In this document: piece by piece, positions 25,823-34,839 of the stretch
How positions within the stretch are numbered: position 1 is the first letter of the stretch
Layout of the letters: each line of letters begins with the position of its first letter
DNA from: Shewanella inventionis
Lineage (GTDB): Bacteria > Pseudomonadota > Gammaproteobacteria > Enterobacterales > Shewanellaceae
Direction of reading: 5' to 3'
NCBI RefSeq assembly: GCF_014641855.1
Contig: NZ_BMII01000019.1
Location: forward strand, 44,678-108,677
DNA: 64,000 bases
The notes under the pieces: generated by a model
The model's database searches: none
Seen by the model: only the letters and a program-made list of their open reading frames with translations
What the model was told of the DNA's origin: nothing
Program-made: the position numbers and the translations under genes

Positions 25823-27730
25823 CTAACGGTCAACAATTTGCTCTAAATACTCACCCTGAGCTGCACTTACACCTAAAATTTTCAATGTTTGCCATTCTTC
25901 AAAGCACTCAACCCCTTCTGCAATCACTTTAACTTCTGCGCGATATAAACCACCAATCAAACTACGAATAAAAAGCTGATTTTCAGACCGTTGATGCACC
26001 TGCCTCACAATTGAACGATGCAACTTAACCAAATCAAAGTGATACTCTTGGATATAATGAGTGCCAACAACATGCTGCCCAACATGATCTACCGCCAATT
26101 TTGCTCCCATTTTTTTCAGCATATCTAAGGCCTTAACCAACGCAGGATTGCTTTGATGTTTAACAATAATGTCTTCTGATATTTCAAAGATAAGCCTAGC
26201 GGCTAGAGGTCGATGCTCAAGCAAAGTAGATTGTATCCAACGCACAAATGCCCGGCTCACCAAGGTATCTAAACTCAAATTGATACAGTAAGTCGCCTCA
26301 TTGTTAGGCATTAATCTAAACAATACTTGCTCGATTATCTGCCGTTCAATTTGCGGCATTAAGCCACACTTGTTGGCCATAGGAATAAATAAAGTCGCAC
26401 GTACGTCATTACCTTGGTTATCGCGCGCCCGGCTAAATACCTCATAATGCAATACCCGATTATCGCTATCGACAACGGCTTGTTGCAGGGTAAAGAAACG
26501 TTTTGCTACTAATGCATTTTCAAGAAAACTGCGCCACCTAACCGAGCCCTTGGCAATTTCTTCATCAACTGCGCCTTTGTCATACATAAACCAGTTATTC
26601 ACACGCTGTAGCTGAGCCGCACGCAGTGCCATTTCAGCTTCTTCAATGAGTTGAACTTGTAAATCACCAGCTTTAAAAAACGCGCTACCTAAATGCAAAA
26701 AGTTATCAGGGTTGCCCAAACCATAAAAAGGTAAGGCCAGGCAGGTTTTAAGCACTCGCTGAGCCAATTGATCTGCTTCTGCCAGCGATAATTGTGGGAT
26801 CACAATAACTAATTGTTGATAACTACGGCGGGCAAAAATACTGTCTTCATATTGTGCTAACACCGAGGTGATTGCCTCAGTCGTTAAGGTAAACATTGCT
26901 TTTAAACCGCTTTCGCCTAACTCTTCTTCAACAAGATCCATGTCGTCAAATTCAATCAACATCAGCACGCCATGAGCAATCATTTTTTGATTATGACTTA
27001 ATGCATCCAGGCGGTTTTGAAAAAAGATTGCATTACCAATTTGCGTTTGTTTGTCTAAAAAAGTGTCTTTACGAATAAACTGATCTAAACGCCCACGCTC
27101 TTTATGAGCATCATCTAAATCGCTCAACAGCTTTGTTATCGCTCGATTAATTATTCTGGGTTTGCCATTTGTCGACTGTTGCGTGGCTTGCGCTAAATTA
27201 CCCTCTAAAATGAGCTTGCTGCGTAAAGCAAGTTGCTCAATACCATCAAGCTCGCGGGAATACCAACCATGACCAAAACGGACAAAAATACCAATCGCAA
27301 TAAACCCCACAATCAGCGCTAGCCACTCAGACCAACCAAGGTGGTGAAGTGCAAAAGGCGGTGGCATGGTAAGTGTTAACAGTAAGCCATTTTCAAGTTG
27401 GTTCTGGTATAAGGTGAGACGATTTCTGGCCACACTGGGGGTTTCTTGATGATATTCATAAAGTATCTCCCCGCCCTGGCTCAGCGTAAAATCAACAGCA
27501 TTATACGCGGACAGCACCGGAGGTAACCAAGTTGCAAATTGACTATTTGTCGACTGTTTACTGTGTTCAACCAATATGGTTTCTAACTCAGTCACTTTTT
27601 GTTGCTGAAAAGCATACGTGAGCTGTATAAAACTCATTACTGCGCAAAGAAGAAACACAAACGCGACAGCTGCTAATGAAAGTAACCAAAAACTGGTTAT
27701 TTTTTTTGTAAGGATCTTGGTGAGTTTCAT
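25823..27730 (-). CDS. mshH: MshH, CsrD-like degenerate GGDEF/EAL membrane protein
   Basis: 635 residues, like E. coli CsrD at 646. Two membrane segments (about residues 12-36 and 133-152) enclose a small periplasmic domain. A HAMP-like linker and coiled region follow, then a GGDEF-fold domain whose signature is degenerate (RRSYQ in place of GGDEF). A final EAL-fold domain has EVF where EAL is expected. Such proteins do not make or cleave c-di-GMP; CsrD targets the sRNAs CsrB/C for RNase E decay. It sits directly upstream of mshI, the position of mshH in vibrios and shewanellae. Flanking repeats lie on both sides. Confidence 0.92.
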   Translation of the reverse strand: MKLTKILTKKITSFWLLSLAAVAFVFLLCAVMSFIQLTYAFQQQKVTELETILVEHSKQSTNSQFATWLPPVLSAYNAVDFTLSQGGEILYEYHQETPSVARNRLTLYQNQLENGLLLTLTMPPPFALHHLGWSEWLALIVGFIAIGIFVRFGHGWYSRELDGIEQLALRSKLILEGNLAQATQQSTNGKPRIINRAITKLLSDLDDAHKERGRLDQFIRKDTFLDKQTQIGNAIFFQNRLDALSHNQKMIAHGVLMLIEFDDMDLVEEELGESGLKAMFTLTTEAITSVLAQYEDSIFARRSYQQLVIVIPQLSLAEADQLAQRVLKTCLALPFYGLGNPDNFLHLGSAFFKAGDLQVQLIEEAEMALRAAQLQRVNNWFMYDKGAVDEEIAKGSVRWRSFLENALVAKRFFTLQQAVVDSDNRVLHYEVFSRARDNQGNDVRATLFIPMANKCGLMPQIERQIIEQVLFRLMPNNEATYCINLSLDTLVSRAFVRWIQSTLLEHRPLAARLIFEISEDIIVKHQSNPALVKALDMLKKMGAKLAVDHVGQHVVGTHYIQEYHFDLVKLHRSIVRQVHQRSENQLFIRSLIGGLYRAEVKVIAEGVECFEEWQTLKILGVSAAQGEYLEQIVDR

Positions 27731-27771
27731 TTATCCGCTATCCTGCTGGATTTATTTTTATGGTCTAGAGC

Positions 27772-27818
27772 ATGTTGATCGTTGCAGGTTGAATGTTGTT
27801 CGAGACAAAACGGATTAA
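27772..27818. repeat. Dispersed repeat copy 2
   Basis: Matches copy 1 (25506-25552) over about 47 bp, sharing GTTGCAGGT or TTTGCAGGT, TGTTC and ACGGATTAA. It is followed by a short hairpin GCGGC/GCCGC at about 27821-27839. It lies upstream of mshH, about 50 nt from its start. Confidence 0.7.
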
Positions 27819-27974
27819 ACGCGGCGAGTAAATTGCCGCTTAACAACCTCGGATCCCTTTTTAGCCCTATCTTTCGCGGTAAAAACACCTTGAAAAATCA
27901 ACACCCCCTAACTCAAATCCGCATCAGTATAACGATTGCGCTACAGAAGTTCACTGTTCGTTTAAGCCCATGTA

Positions 27975-27998
27975 ATAAAAAAGGGGCTTTCGCCCCTG
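27975..27998 (-). terminator. Rho-independent terminator of the malic enzyme gene
   Basis: On the minus strand, AGGGGCGAAAGCCCCT with a GAAA loop is followed by a run of T (27976-27981 A-run on plus). It lies about 30 nt downstream of the stop. The 297-nt gap 27731-28027 holds only this and repeat copy 2. Confidence 0.9.
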
Positions 27999-28027
27999 TT
28001 TACTTATCGTCTAGTTCGCATAATTCT

Positions 28028-29275
28028 TTAGACGTTATATTCGCTCGGCAATGTGGTGATTTTTGCTACGCCAGAATCGATTGCGGCTTGAGAAACGGCG
28101 CGAGCTACAATCGGAAGCAATCGCGGGTCCATTGGTTTTGGCAAAACATAATCAGCACCAAAGCTTAATGACGTCACTTTAGGGTAAGCGGCGAGTACGT
28201 CTGCGGGGACAGGTTCTTTAGCTAAATTAGCGATTGCGTACACTGCCGCTAATTTCATTTCGTCGTTTATTACCGATGCGCGTACATCTAATGCGCCTCT
28301 AAAAATAAACGGGAAACACAATACATTATTAACCTGATTAGGGTAGTCACTACGTCCTGTACCCATAATTAAATCCTGACGAATGGCATGAGCCAGCTCA
28401 GGCTTAATTTCAGGGTCAGGATTAGAACAGGCAAAAATAACCGGATTAGGTGCCATAAGGGCGATATCTTCAGCGGTTAACAAATCAGCGCCCGACAACC
28501 CTAAAAATACATCTGCGTCTTTAATCACATCTTGTAAGGTGCGCTTGTCAGTATTATTAGCAAACAGTGCTTTATATTCGTTTAAATCTTCACGACGAGT
28601 ATGAATAACCCCTTGTCTGTCGAGCATGTAAACATTTTCGCGCAGCGCTCCACACTTTACTATCATGCTCATACATGCGATAGCGGCAGCACCAGCCCCT
28701 AAACAGACAAATATTGCATCATCAATTTTTTTTCCTTGAATTTCTAACGCATTCAACATCCCCGCAGCGGTAACAATAGCCGTACCGTGCTGATCATCAT
28801 GAAACACAGGAATATTACAGCGCTTAATTAACTCTTGTTCAATTTCAAAACATTCTGGCGCTTTAATGTCTTCTAAATTAATGCCACCAAAAGTGTCGGC
28901 GATTGACTCGACAGTATTGATAAAGTCTTCAGTGGTGCGATGTTTCACTTCAATATCGATTGAGTCAATGTTGGCAAAACGCTTAAATAAAAGCGATTTA
29001 CCTTCCATTACAGGTTTTGAAGCTAATGGGCCTAAATTACCAAGGCCTAAAATAGCTGTGCCATTAGAAATAACAGCAACCGTATTGCCTTTATTGGTGT
29101 AGCGGTAAGCATTTTCAGGATTAGAGGCTATCTCTCTAACAGGCTCTGCAACTCCTGGGCTGTATGCTAATGCAAGATCATGACTAGATTGAGCCGGTTT
29201 AGTTAAACATACTGCCGTTTTGCCTGGTACGGGGAATTCATGATAATCGAGTGCTTGTTGACGAATATCTGACAT
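28028..29275 (-). CDS. NAD(P)-dependent malic enzyme, short form
   Basis: 415 residues from ATG 29275, chosen because AGGA lies 8 nt upstream; the ATG three codons earlier overlaps that site. It converts malate to pyruvate and CO2. It resembles the catalytic half of MaeB without the phosphotransacetylase domain. Motifs are LAYSPGVAEP (Tyr about 37), ASKPVMEGKSLLFKRFANID (Lys about 90), metal site IEQELIKRCNIPVFHDDQHG (Asp about 160) and a Rossmann segment FVCLGAGAAAIACM. Cofactor preference cannot be read safely. It is a single-gene unit with its own terminator and an FNR-type box upstream. Confidence 0.92.
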   Translation of the reverse strand: MSDIRQQALDYHEFPVPGKTAVCLTKPAQSSHDLALAYSPGVAEPVREIASNPENAYRYTNKGNTVAVISNGTAILGLGNLGPLASKPVMEGKSLLFKRFANIDSIDIEVKHRTTEDFINTVESIADTFGGINLEDIKAPECFEIEQELIKRCNIPVFHDDQHGTAIVTAAGMLNALEIQGKKIDDAIFVCLGAGAAAIACMSMIVKCGALRENVYMLDRQGVIHTRREDLNEYKALFANNTDKRTLQDVIKDADVFLGLSGADLLTAEDIALMAPNPVIFACSNPDPEIKPELAHAIRQDLIMGTGRSDYPNQVNNVLCFPFIFRGALDVRASVINDEMKLAAVYAIANLAKEPVPADVLAAYPKVTSLSFGADYVLPKPMDPRLLPIVARAVSQAAIDSGVAKITTLPSEYNV

Positions 29276-29382
29276 TGTATACATCCTGAAATGCGCGATT
29301 GAGTAAAATTGTGACTAGCATCTCAAATAGTACTGATAATGCTAACCGTCGAAACATTTTGTAACGATACGCTATTGCAGTG

Positions 29383-29396
29383 TTGATATAAATCAA
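29383..29396 (-). promoter_or_regulatory. FNR/EtrA-type operator upstream of malic enzyme
   Basis: TTGATATAAATCAA is a perfect match to the FNR consensus TTGAT-N4-ATCAA. Downstream on the minus strand, CAAAAT (29361-29356) could serve as -10, giving a start near 29349. The box would then be centred at about -41, the class II activator position. FNR control is inferred from sequence only. Confidence 0.6.
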
Positions 29397-29662
29397 AAAG
29401 TAAGTGATAGGATGTGTTGCCGAGCAAAATTTAGCTTAGGTTTTGTTAATCAAACTAAACGAACATGAATATATATAAATCAAAGAGTTAAAAATGTAGG
29501 AAAATAACAAGATTTAAGAGAATAAACGCTTTTAAGCGGCATTATTTGTTATTTATTTTGCTTAAATAACAATAAAAGGACTTTTAAGCTTTTTTGTATT
29601 GTTTATCACCAAAAAATAAGTTTCCACGACAGCACAATGTCTGCATCGGCATGTAAAAACAA

Positions 29663-29685
29663 AAAAGGCGCCCAAGGCGCCTTTT
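29663..29685 (-). terminator. Rho-independent terminator after rpmE
   Basis: Perfect inverted repeat AAAAGGCGCC-CAA-GGCGCCTTTT about 20 nt past the rpmE stop, with a U-tract continuing on the minus strand. Confidence 0.9.
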
Positions 29686-29704
29686 AACGTTAATTGCTAG
29701 GCAA

Positions 29705-29917
29705 TTACTTTTTACCAAGCACACCAAAACGCTTGTTGAACTTGTCGATACGACCACCAGTGTCAACAACTTTCTGAGTACCAGTGTAGAATGGGTGACA
29801 TGCACCACAAACGTCTAAGTGTAAATCTTTACCAACAGTAGAGTTTACTTTAATGACGTTACCACAAGTACAAGTTGCAGTGATTTCAGCGTAATTTGGG
29901 TGAATACCAGTTTTCAT
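29705..29917 (-). CDS. rpmE: 50S ribosomal protein bL31 (zinc-binding form)
   Basis: 70 residues, the standard length. Starts [20 protein letters not shown]. The zinc ligands are C16, C18, C37 and C40, so this is the zinc-containing type expressed in zinc-replete cells. It sits on the large subunit at an inter-subunit bridge. It is a single-gene unit with a promoter at about 30007-30035 and a strong terminator. The roughly 80-nt leader is of a size where bL31 autoregulation has been described in E. coli; not shown here. Confidence 0.98.
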   Translation of the reverse strand: MKTGIHPNYAEITATCTCGNVIKVNSTVGKDLHLDVCGACHPFYTGTQKVVDTGGRIDKFNKRFGVLGKK

Positions 29918-30006
29918 TGGAGTACCTTAAATTGAAGGCCATGTCGCTATCACAACCCGAAGTTGGACACCACATGAAGTTAATAACAATATGTTTTAGG
30001 CGCGAG

Positions 30007-30035
30007 ATAATACAGTGTCTAACAAGCACAAACAA
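30007..30035 (-). promoter_or_regulatory. rpmE: Predicted sigma-70 promoter of rpmE
   Basis: On the minus strand, TTGTTT (30035-30030), a 17-nt spacer and TATTAT (30012-30007). The predicted start near 30000 gives a leader of about 80 nt. Confidence 0.55.
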
Positions 30036-30067
30036 GTAGAATTTATAAACACTCGCCACTCAGAACA

Positions 30068-31318
30068 TTATGATTGCCTTTGTTTGCGTTCAAGCGCTTC
30101 ATAAGTCAGTTTATCTTTAGCCGCATCTTGGTACTTTAATAACACCGTATTTGATGGGCAATCTAAGTGGCTATCTGCCATTAATAGATAAATTTTCTGT
30201 TTATAAAATGCATCAGGGTTAGCATCGAATATCGCCAACATTGCCCCATAAACATTCGTGTTGAGTTGTTGGTGGTTACGCACAGCAACACGCCACAGGT
30301 TATCTTTTGGCAATTTATCTATTGAACACAGCTGCACATTTTGCGGTTCAACAATTTGCGATTTAACAACATTGACGCCATCGCTTACTGGAATGTCAGT
30401 GCTAATTCTGCTGTGGTCTACTAAATTTTCTACTGGTTTTTCAACGATAAGTGGCTCTTCAGCAATGACTTGAGTAGCGGCTTTGACCACTATTGGACCT
30501 CGGCCTTGCTGACTCGCCACAAGATTATCGAATGTGGCTCTATCGACTGCAACATTTTGGTACTTTACAAGGATGCTGGCAGGCGGACAACGCAACGAGC
30601 TTTCCATTTGTAACATGCTGATTTTATTTTGATAAAAAGCTTGTGGGTTAGCTTCATATAACGCCAACATTGCGCCATAGATATTTGAACCCCATTGTTT
30701 ACGGTATCTCACCGCAATTTTCCACAATGAGTCATTAGGCTGCTTAAGAATATTACACCCTTCTAATAACTCCTGCGTTGCCGCGAGCATTGGGGTTTGA
30801 GCAACGACTTTGGTGGTTGTGGTTGGTACTGAGGCATTTATTGGCGTAGTTTGCACAGCAACCTTGGCTGGTGCGGCTTGTGCGACTATTGGCGATGACG
30901 CCGGAGACTTCATTTTTTTTATCGCAACAGGCTGATGATCGCTAATTGGAGAAACTGGATTAAACAATGGGACTGGAGAATATTGCTGCCATTTCGCGTT
31001 ACGGTATTCTGAGACAATTAATGCCGCATCCGGATCGCGCAACTGCTCTTTGCCAGACAAAGTGAACACATCACTACCTTGCCTTTCAACATCAAGCTTT
31101 TCTAGCACAATACTATCTTGGTAAATCTGACGTAAATAAAAGGTCAATCGAGATAAATCATGGTGTTCAGTAACAACATTAACGGTTAATGTGGGTAATT
31201 GACCTTGTTTAAAAGCGGCTGTCTCAATACTAATATGACTGACTTCTGCAATTACCGCTGGAACATACCCCACAGCGAATAATGCCATTATGGCTAACAC
31301 CTTTGCGCCTTTCATCAA
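30068..31318 (-). CDS. Secreted protein with two FimV-like modules
   Basis: 416 residues. The signal peptide ends near YVPAVIAE. An N-terminal beta domain (residues about 25-110, VSHISIETAAFKQGQLPTLT) resembles the start of FimV. Two copies of a 70-residue module follow, about 205-275 and 335-405, each with a Cys near either end and the core DSLWKIAVRYRKQW...YGAMLALYEANPQAF. This is the FimV/TIGR03505-type LysM-like motif. It is likely periplasmic and might bind peptidoglycan, but unlike FimV there is no membrane segment or long acidic TPR region. A shorter paralogue lies just upstream. No specific function is claimed. Confidence 0.75.
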   Translation of the reverse strand: MMKGAKVLAIMALFAVGYVPAVIAEVSHISIETAAFKQGQLPTLTVNVVTEHHDLSRLTFYLRQIYQDSIVLEKLDVERQGSDVFTLSGKEQLRDPDAALIVSEYRNAKWQQYSPVPLFNPVSPISDHQPVAIKKMKSPASSPIVAQAAPAKVAVQTTPINASVPTTTTKVVAQTPMLAATQELLEGCNILKQPNDSLWKIAVRYRKQWGSNIYGAMLALYEANPQAFYQNKISMLQMESSLRCPPASILVKYQNVAVDRATFDNLVASQQGRGPIVVKAATQVIAEEPLIVEKPVENLVDHSRISTDIPVSDGVNVVKSQIVEPQNVQLCSIDKLPKDNLWRVAVRNHQQLNTNVYGAMLAIFDANPDAFYKQKIYLLMADSHLDCPSNTVLLKYQDAAKDKLTYEALERKQRQS

Positions 31319-31596
31319 ATCAATCCTTTACTTAAAACCGGCCTCAAGACAGCGCAACTGACGCTGTAATTTCAGTGAATACAGACTTTATTATTGTTTT
31401 ATCATCATCACGATAATATTGTTAAATTATTTACACATCGTCTTATTTTGTTTAAATAACCTGTATTAATGCTAGCAACTATATAAATTAACATTCACTG
31501 CTGCAACCAATTACTGACACTACAGAGTAATTACTCAATACTTTGTTCAACTAATCACAGTTAACTCGTTAATTTAGGCACATTGTGCTTTAAACG

Positions 31597-32385
31597 TTAT
31601 TTCGCAGCATGTTTAGCCTCTATCACTTCAAACACTTCTCTATCTACTGCTTTATTGTCATATTGAGCCAATATTGCTGAAGACGGACACACCAAAGGGG
31701 CGTTTTTCAATAATAAATGAATTTTTTGCTTTGAAAAAGAGAGTAAATTTGCCTCAAATATTGCTAACATCGCACCGTATACACTGGTATTCCACTCATT
31801 TTTATAGCGTTCAGCAATTCGCCACAACGTATCCGAATTATCTTTAATTATCTGGCAATGACCCGATGTATTCTGGCGTGCAACTGCATTATCATCGGTT
31901 GTCGTTTTAGCTGCTATTGCAGTCTGCTGCGTGTTTTGCGGCGCGTCGTCAGCTGCCGTGACTAACTGAGTACTACCAAACGCTTTACTCTCAACCCGCA
32001 CGGCACTAGCAAAAGACAACGGGGCGTCAAACAGGGCAATAACGGCTAATACCACTGTGTTACTCGCATGGCGCTCCATAATAATTACCTGGGCATTTGG
32101 GTCGGTAACCGTTTTAGCACCTGTGATTTGTAACAAAAAACGATTAATAGGCTCAACCGTTAACTCTTGTTGTTGCATCGCGCCATCGACTTTTTGGCGA
32201 AGATAAAAACTCAACTGTGACCAATCATCATTTTGGGCCACTAGATTAACTTTTAACAAAGGGGGCTGGTCCAGCTCAGATTGCCGACTATTAATGCTAA
32301 CGTGATTAACCTGTGCCAATACTGGTTGAGCATTTGCCCATAAACCAAAGCTAACACACAAGACCATAATGAGTCTTTTACACAT
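31597..32385 (-). CDS. Secreted protein with one FimV-like module (paralogue of neighbour)
   Basis: 262 residues. The signal peptide ends near QPVLAQ. The N-terminal domain begins VNHVSINSRQSELDQPPLLK, parallel to its neighbour. One C-terminal module (residues about 180-250) has CQIIKDNSDTLWRIAERYKN and YGAMLAIFEANLLSF with two Cys. The shared domain order indicates tandem duplication followed by module gain or loss. It lies divergent from priA. The 278-nt gap to the next gene contains no recognisable feature. Confidence 0.72.
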   Translation of the reverse strand: MCKRLIMVLCVSFGLWANAQPVLAQVNHVSINSRQSELDQPPLLKVNLVAQNDDWSQLSFYLRQKVDGAMQQQELTVEPINRFLLQITGAKTVTDPNAQVIIMERHASNTVVLAVIALFDAPLSFASAVRVESKAFGSTQLVTAADDAPQNTQQTAIAAKTTTDDNAVARQNTSGHCQIIKDNSDTLWRIAERYKNEWNTSVYGAMLAIFEANLLSFSKQKIHLLLKNAPLVCPSSAILAQYDNKAVDREVFEVIEAKHAAK

Positions 32386-32463
32386 AACACTGCCCTATCT
32401 CTTTGATGACACTTAGAGGTAAACTGATAACAATCCCTAATAAATCAGATAATGTGAAGCCCT

Positions 32464-34659
32464 ATGCCAATGTTTGTTGAAGTCGCCTTACCTGTGCCCT
32501 TACGCCAAAATTTTAGTTACCGCGTAAAAGACGAGCAACAAACAATAGTGCAAGTAGGACTGCGAGTAAAAGTACCTTTTGGCCGTCAACAACTGATTGG
32601 TTTAATCACCGCCATTACCGATACTTGTGATTTAGCACCGCAGCAAGTTAAATCTGTCACCGCTTTGCTAGATGATGCCCCAATACTGCCAGAGTCGCTA
32701 TATAAATTAACGCTTTGGGCGGCACGATATTATTTTACCTCCCAAGGACAAATGCTCAGCCAAGCACTTCCTGTGGCACTGCGTAAAGGATTAGATGCAA
32801 CACCACAAGCCATAGTGGAATATCACTTAACCGAACAAGGTCGCCAGGCAGAGCCAAGCGTACTTAACCGAGCGCCAGCCCAAAAAAAACTCTTTGAGTT
32901 ATTGCTAGCAAATCCGCTAACCCAAGATGAGCTGACCACTCAAGCCTTAAGTAAATCAGCCCTTAAAGCATTACAAGACAAAGGCTGGATAGAACAAAAA
33001 AGTGCGCACATCACTCACGATTTAAGCTGGCGTCACAAGCTGCAAATGAACGAGTCGCCACACAAGTTAAATAAACAGCAAGCTGTAGCGGTTTCTGTGC
33101 TAACACAACAAAAAGGGTTTCATTGCACCTTACTAGAAGGCGTTACTGGCTCGGGGAAAACCGAAGTCTATTTAACCTTGCTCGAAACCATTTTAAAACA
33201 AGGCAAACAGGCACTGATTTTGGTGCCAGAAATAGGCTTAACCCCACAAACCATAAATCGCTTTAAACGCCGCTTTGAGGTAAACGTCGCGGTGATTCAT
33301 TCAGGGCTCACCGACAATCAACGCCTGGAGGCCTGGCGACAAGCTCGCGTGGGCGAAGCGGCCATTATTATTGGCACCCGTTCAGCGCTGTTCACCCCAA
33401 TGGCGTTTCCTGGTCTTATCATTTTAGATGAAGAACACGACAGTAGCTTTAAACAACAAGAAGGGGTGCGCTACCATGCGCGCGACTTAGCCGTTATGCG
33501 TGGCCATTTAGAAGACGTTCAAGTGGTACTTGGATCAGCAACACCCTCGCTTGAAACTCTACAAAATGCGATATCGGGCCGTTATCATCACCTTGAGTTA
33601 AGTGAACGTGCGGGGGTGGCACAAAAAGTAAAACAAGGCACCATCGATATTACCTCACAGCCCTTAAAAGCCGGCATGTCAGCATCATTAATTAACGAAA
33701 TGCGCATGCACCTTGATGCTGGCAACCAAGTGTTGTTGTTTTTAAACCGTAGAGGATTTGCCCCAGCCTTGTTGTGCCACGAATGTGGCCATTTACACGA
33801 GTGCGATCGCTGCGATGCTTTTTTTACTGTGCATCAAGGCTTAAACGAAATTTGCTGTCATCACTGCGGCAATCAATATGCTATTCCTAAGCAATGCCAC
33901 CAATGCGGAAGCACCATGTTAATGGGGCACGGTTTAGGCACAGAACAGCTCGAGCAAGAGCTGGTTAAGCTGTTTCCGCAGCATCCGGTTGTGCGTATTG
34001 ACCGCGACACAACGCGCCGAAAAGGCTCCCTTGAGCAACAGTTACAAGGGATTTACATGGGTAAATATAAAATTTTGGTGGGTACTCAAATGCTGGCCAA
34101 AGGGCATCATTTTCCCGATGTAACATTAGTGGGTTTACTTGATGTTGACGGTGCATTATTTAGTGCCGATTTTCGTGCGCCTGAGCGATTTGGCCAGCTC
34201 TATACTCAAGTATCTGGCCGTGCAGGGCGGGCCGACAAACCCGGTAAAGTGCTACTGCAAACCCACCAAAGTGATAACCCTATTTTGCGCGACTTGCTGC
34301 AACGAGGTTATGGCGAATTTGCCCGCAGCCAGCTGTCTGAACGCCAACAAGCATTATTGCCCCCCGCTTGGCACATGGTGTTAATTCGTGCAGAGGCGCA
34401 TTTAGCTCAAGATGCCGATGCCTTTTTAGCCCAAATAAGCCAACTCATTCCTCAGGATAACGAGCTTGAGGTTATTGGGCCCATTCCAGCGCCATTAGAC
34501 CGCAAAGCCGGAAAATACCGCCGCCAGTTAATGCTGCAAGCCAAAAGTCGCCAACAACTTCAGAGCGTCTTTGAACAGGTCCTTAGCCAAATGGAACAAC
34601 TCCCAGAAGCGAAACGATGCCGCTGGACGATTGATCGCGACCCACAAGATTTAATGTAA
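32464..34659 (+). CDS. priA: Primosomal protein N' (replication restart helicase PriA)
   Basis: 731 residues (E. coli 732). It restarts stalled replication forks. The 3'-OH-binding N-domain starts VEVALPVPLRQNFSY. The helicase core has Walker A GVTGSGKTEVY (about residue 226), DEEH (about 322) and a C-terminal helicase lobe (VSGRAGRADKPG). The zinc-binding insert contains eight cysteines between about residues 438 and 480, including CHECGHLHECDRC. The start could also be the second Met at residue 3. It is divergent from the FimV-module genes with a 78-nt gap. Confidence 0.98.
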   Translation: MPMFVEVALPVPLRQNFSYRVKDEQQTIVQVGLRVKVPFGRQQLIGLITAITDTCDLAPQQVKSVTALLDDAPILPESLYKLTLWAARYYFTSQGQMLSQALPVALRKGLDATPQAIVEYHLTEQGRQAEPSVLNRAPAQKKLFELLLANPLTQDELTTQALSKSALKALQDKGWIEQKSAHITHDLSWRHKLQMNESPHKLNKQQAVAVSVLTQQKGFHCTLLEGVTGSGKTEVYLTLLETILKQGKQALILVPEIGLTPQTINRFKRRFEVNVAVIHSGLTDNQRLEAWRQARVGEAAIIIGTRSALFTPMAFPGLIILDEEHDSSFKQQEGVRYHARDLAVMRGHLEDVQVVLGSATPSLETLQNAISGRYHHLELSERAGVAQKVKQGTIDITSQPLKAGMSASLINEMRMHLDAGNQVLLFLNRRGFAPALLCHECGHLHECDRCDAFFTVHQGLNEICCHHCGNQYAIPKQCHQCGSTMLMGHGLGTEQLEQELVKLFPQHPVVRIDRDTTRRKGSLEQQLQGIYMGKYKILVGTQMLAKGHHFPDVTLVGLLDVDGALFSADFRAPERFGQLYTQVSGRAGRADKPGKVLLQTHQSDNPILRDLLQRGYGEFARSQLSERQQALLPPAWHMVLIRAEAHLAQDADAFLAQISQLIPQDNELEVIGPIPAPLDRKAGKYRRQLMLQAKSRQQLQSVFEQVLSQMEQLPEAKRCRWTIDRDPQDLM

Positions 34660-34839
34660 TACCACAGTGTCATCATTACTTATAACCTCTGTAATACCGT
34701 TCATTTAGATTGTTATTCAGGTTTATGATAAAAAAACCAATATTTCCGCCAAAGCAGATAGCAATCGTACCCCATAAACGGCTAAAATACGCGGTTCCGT
34801 CATGTCATTCATTTAACGAGTTAGTGCAAGCAAACGCCC

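Larger units (their letters stand above)
29276..29704. other. Intergenic region between malic enzyme and rpmE
   Basis: 429 bp, very AT-rich. It holds the malic enzyme promoter region with the FNR-type palindrome at 29383-29396, and the rpmE terminator near 29663. No further gene is supported. Confidence 0.6.
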
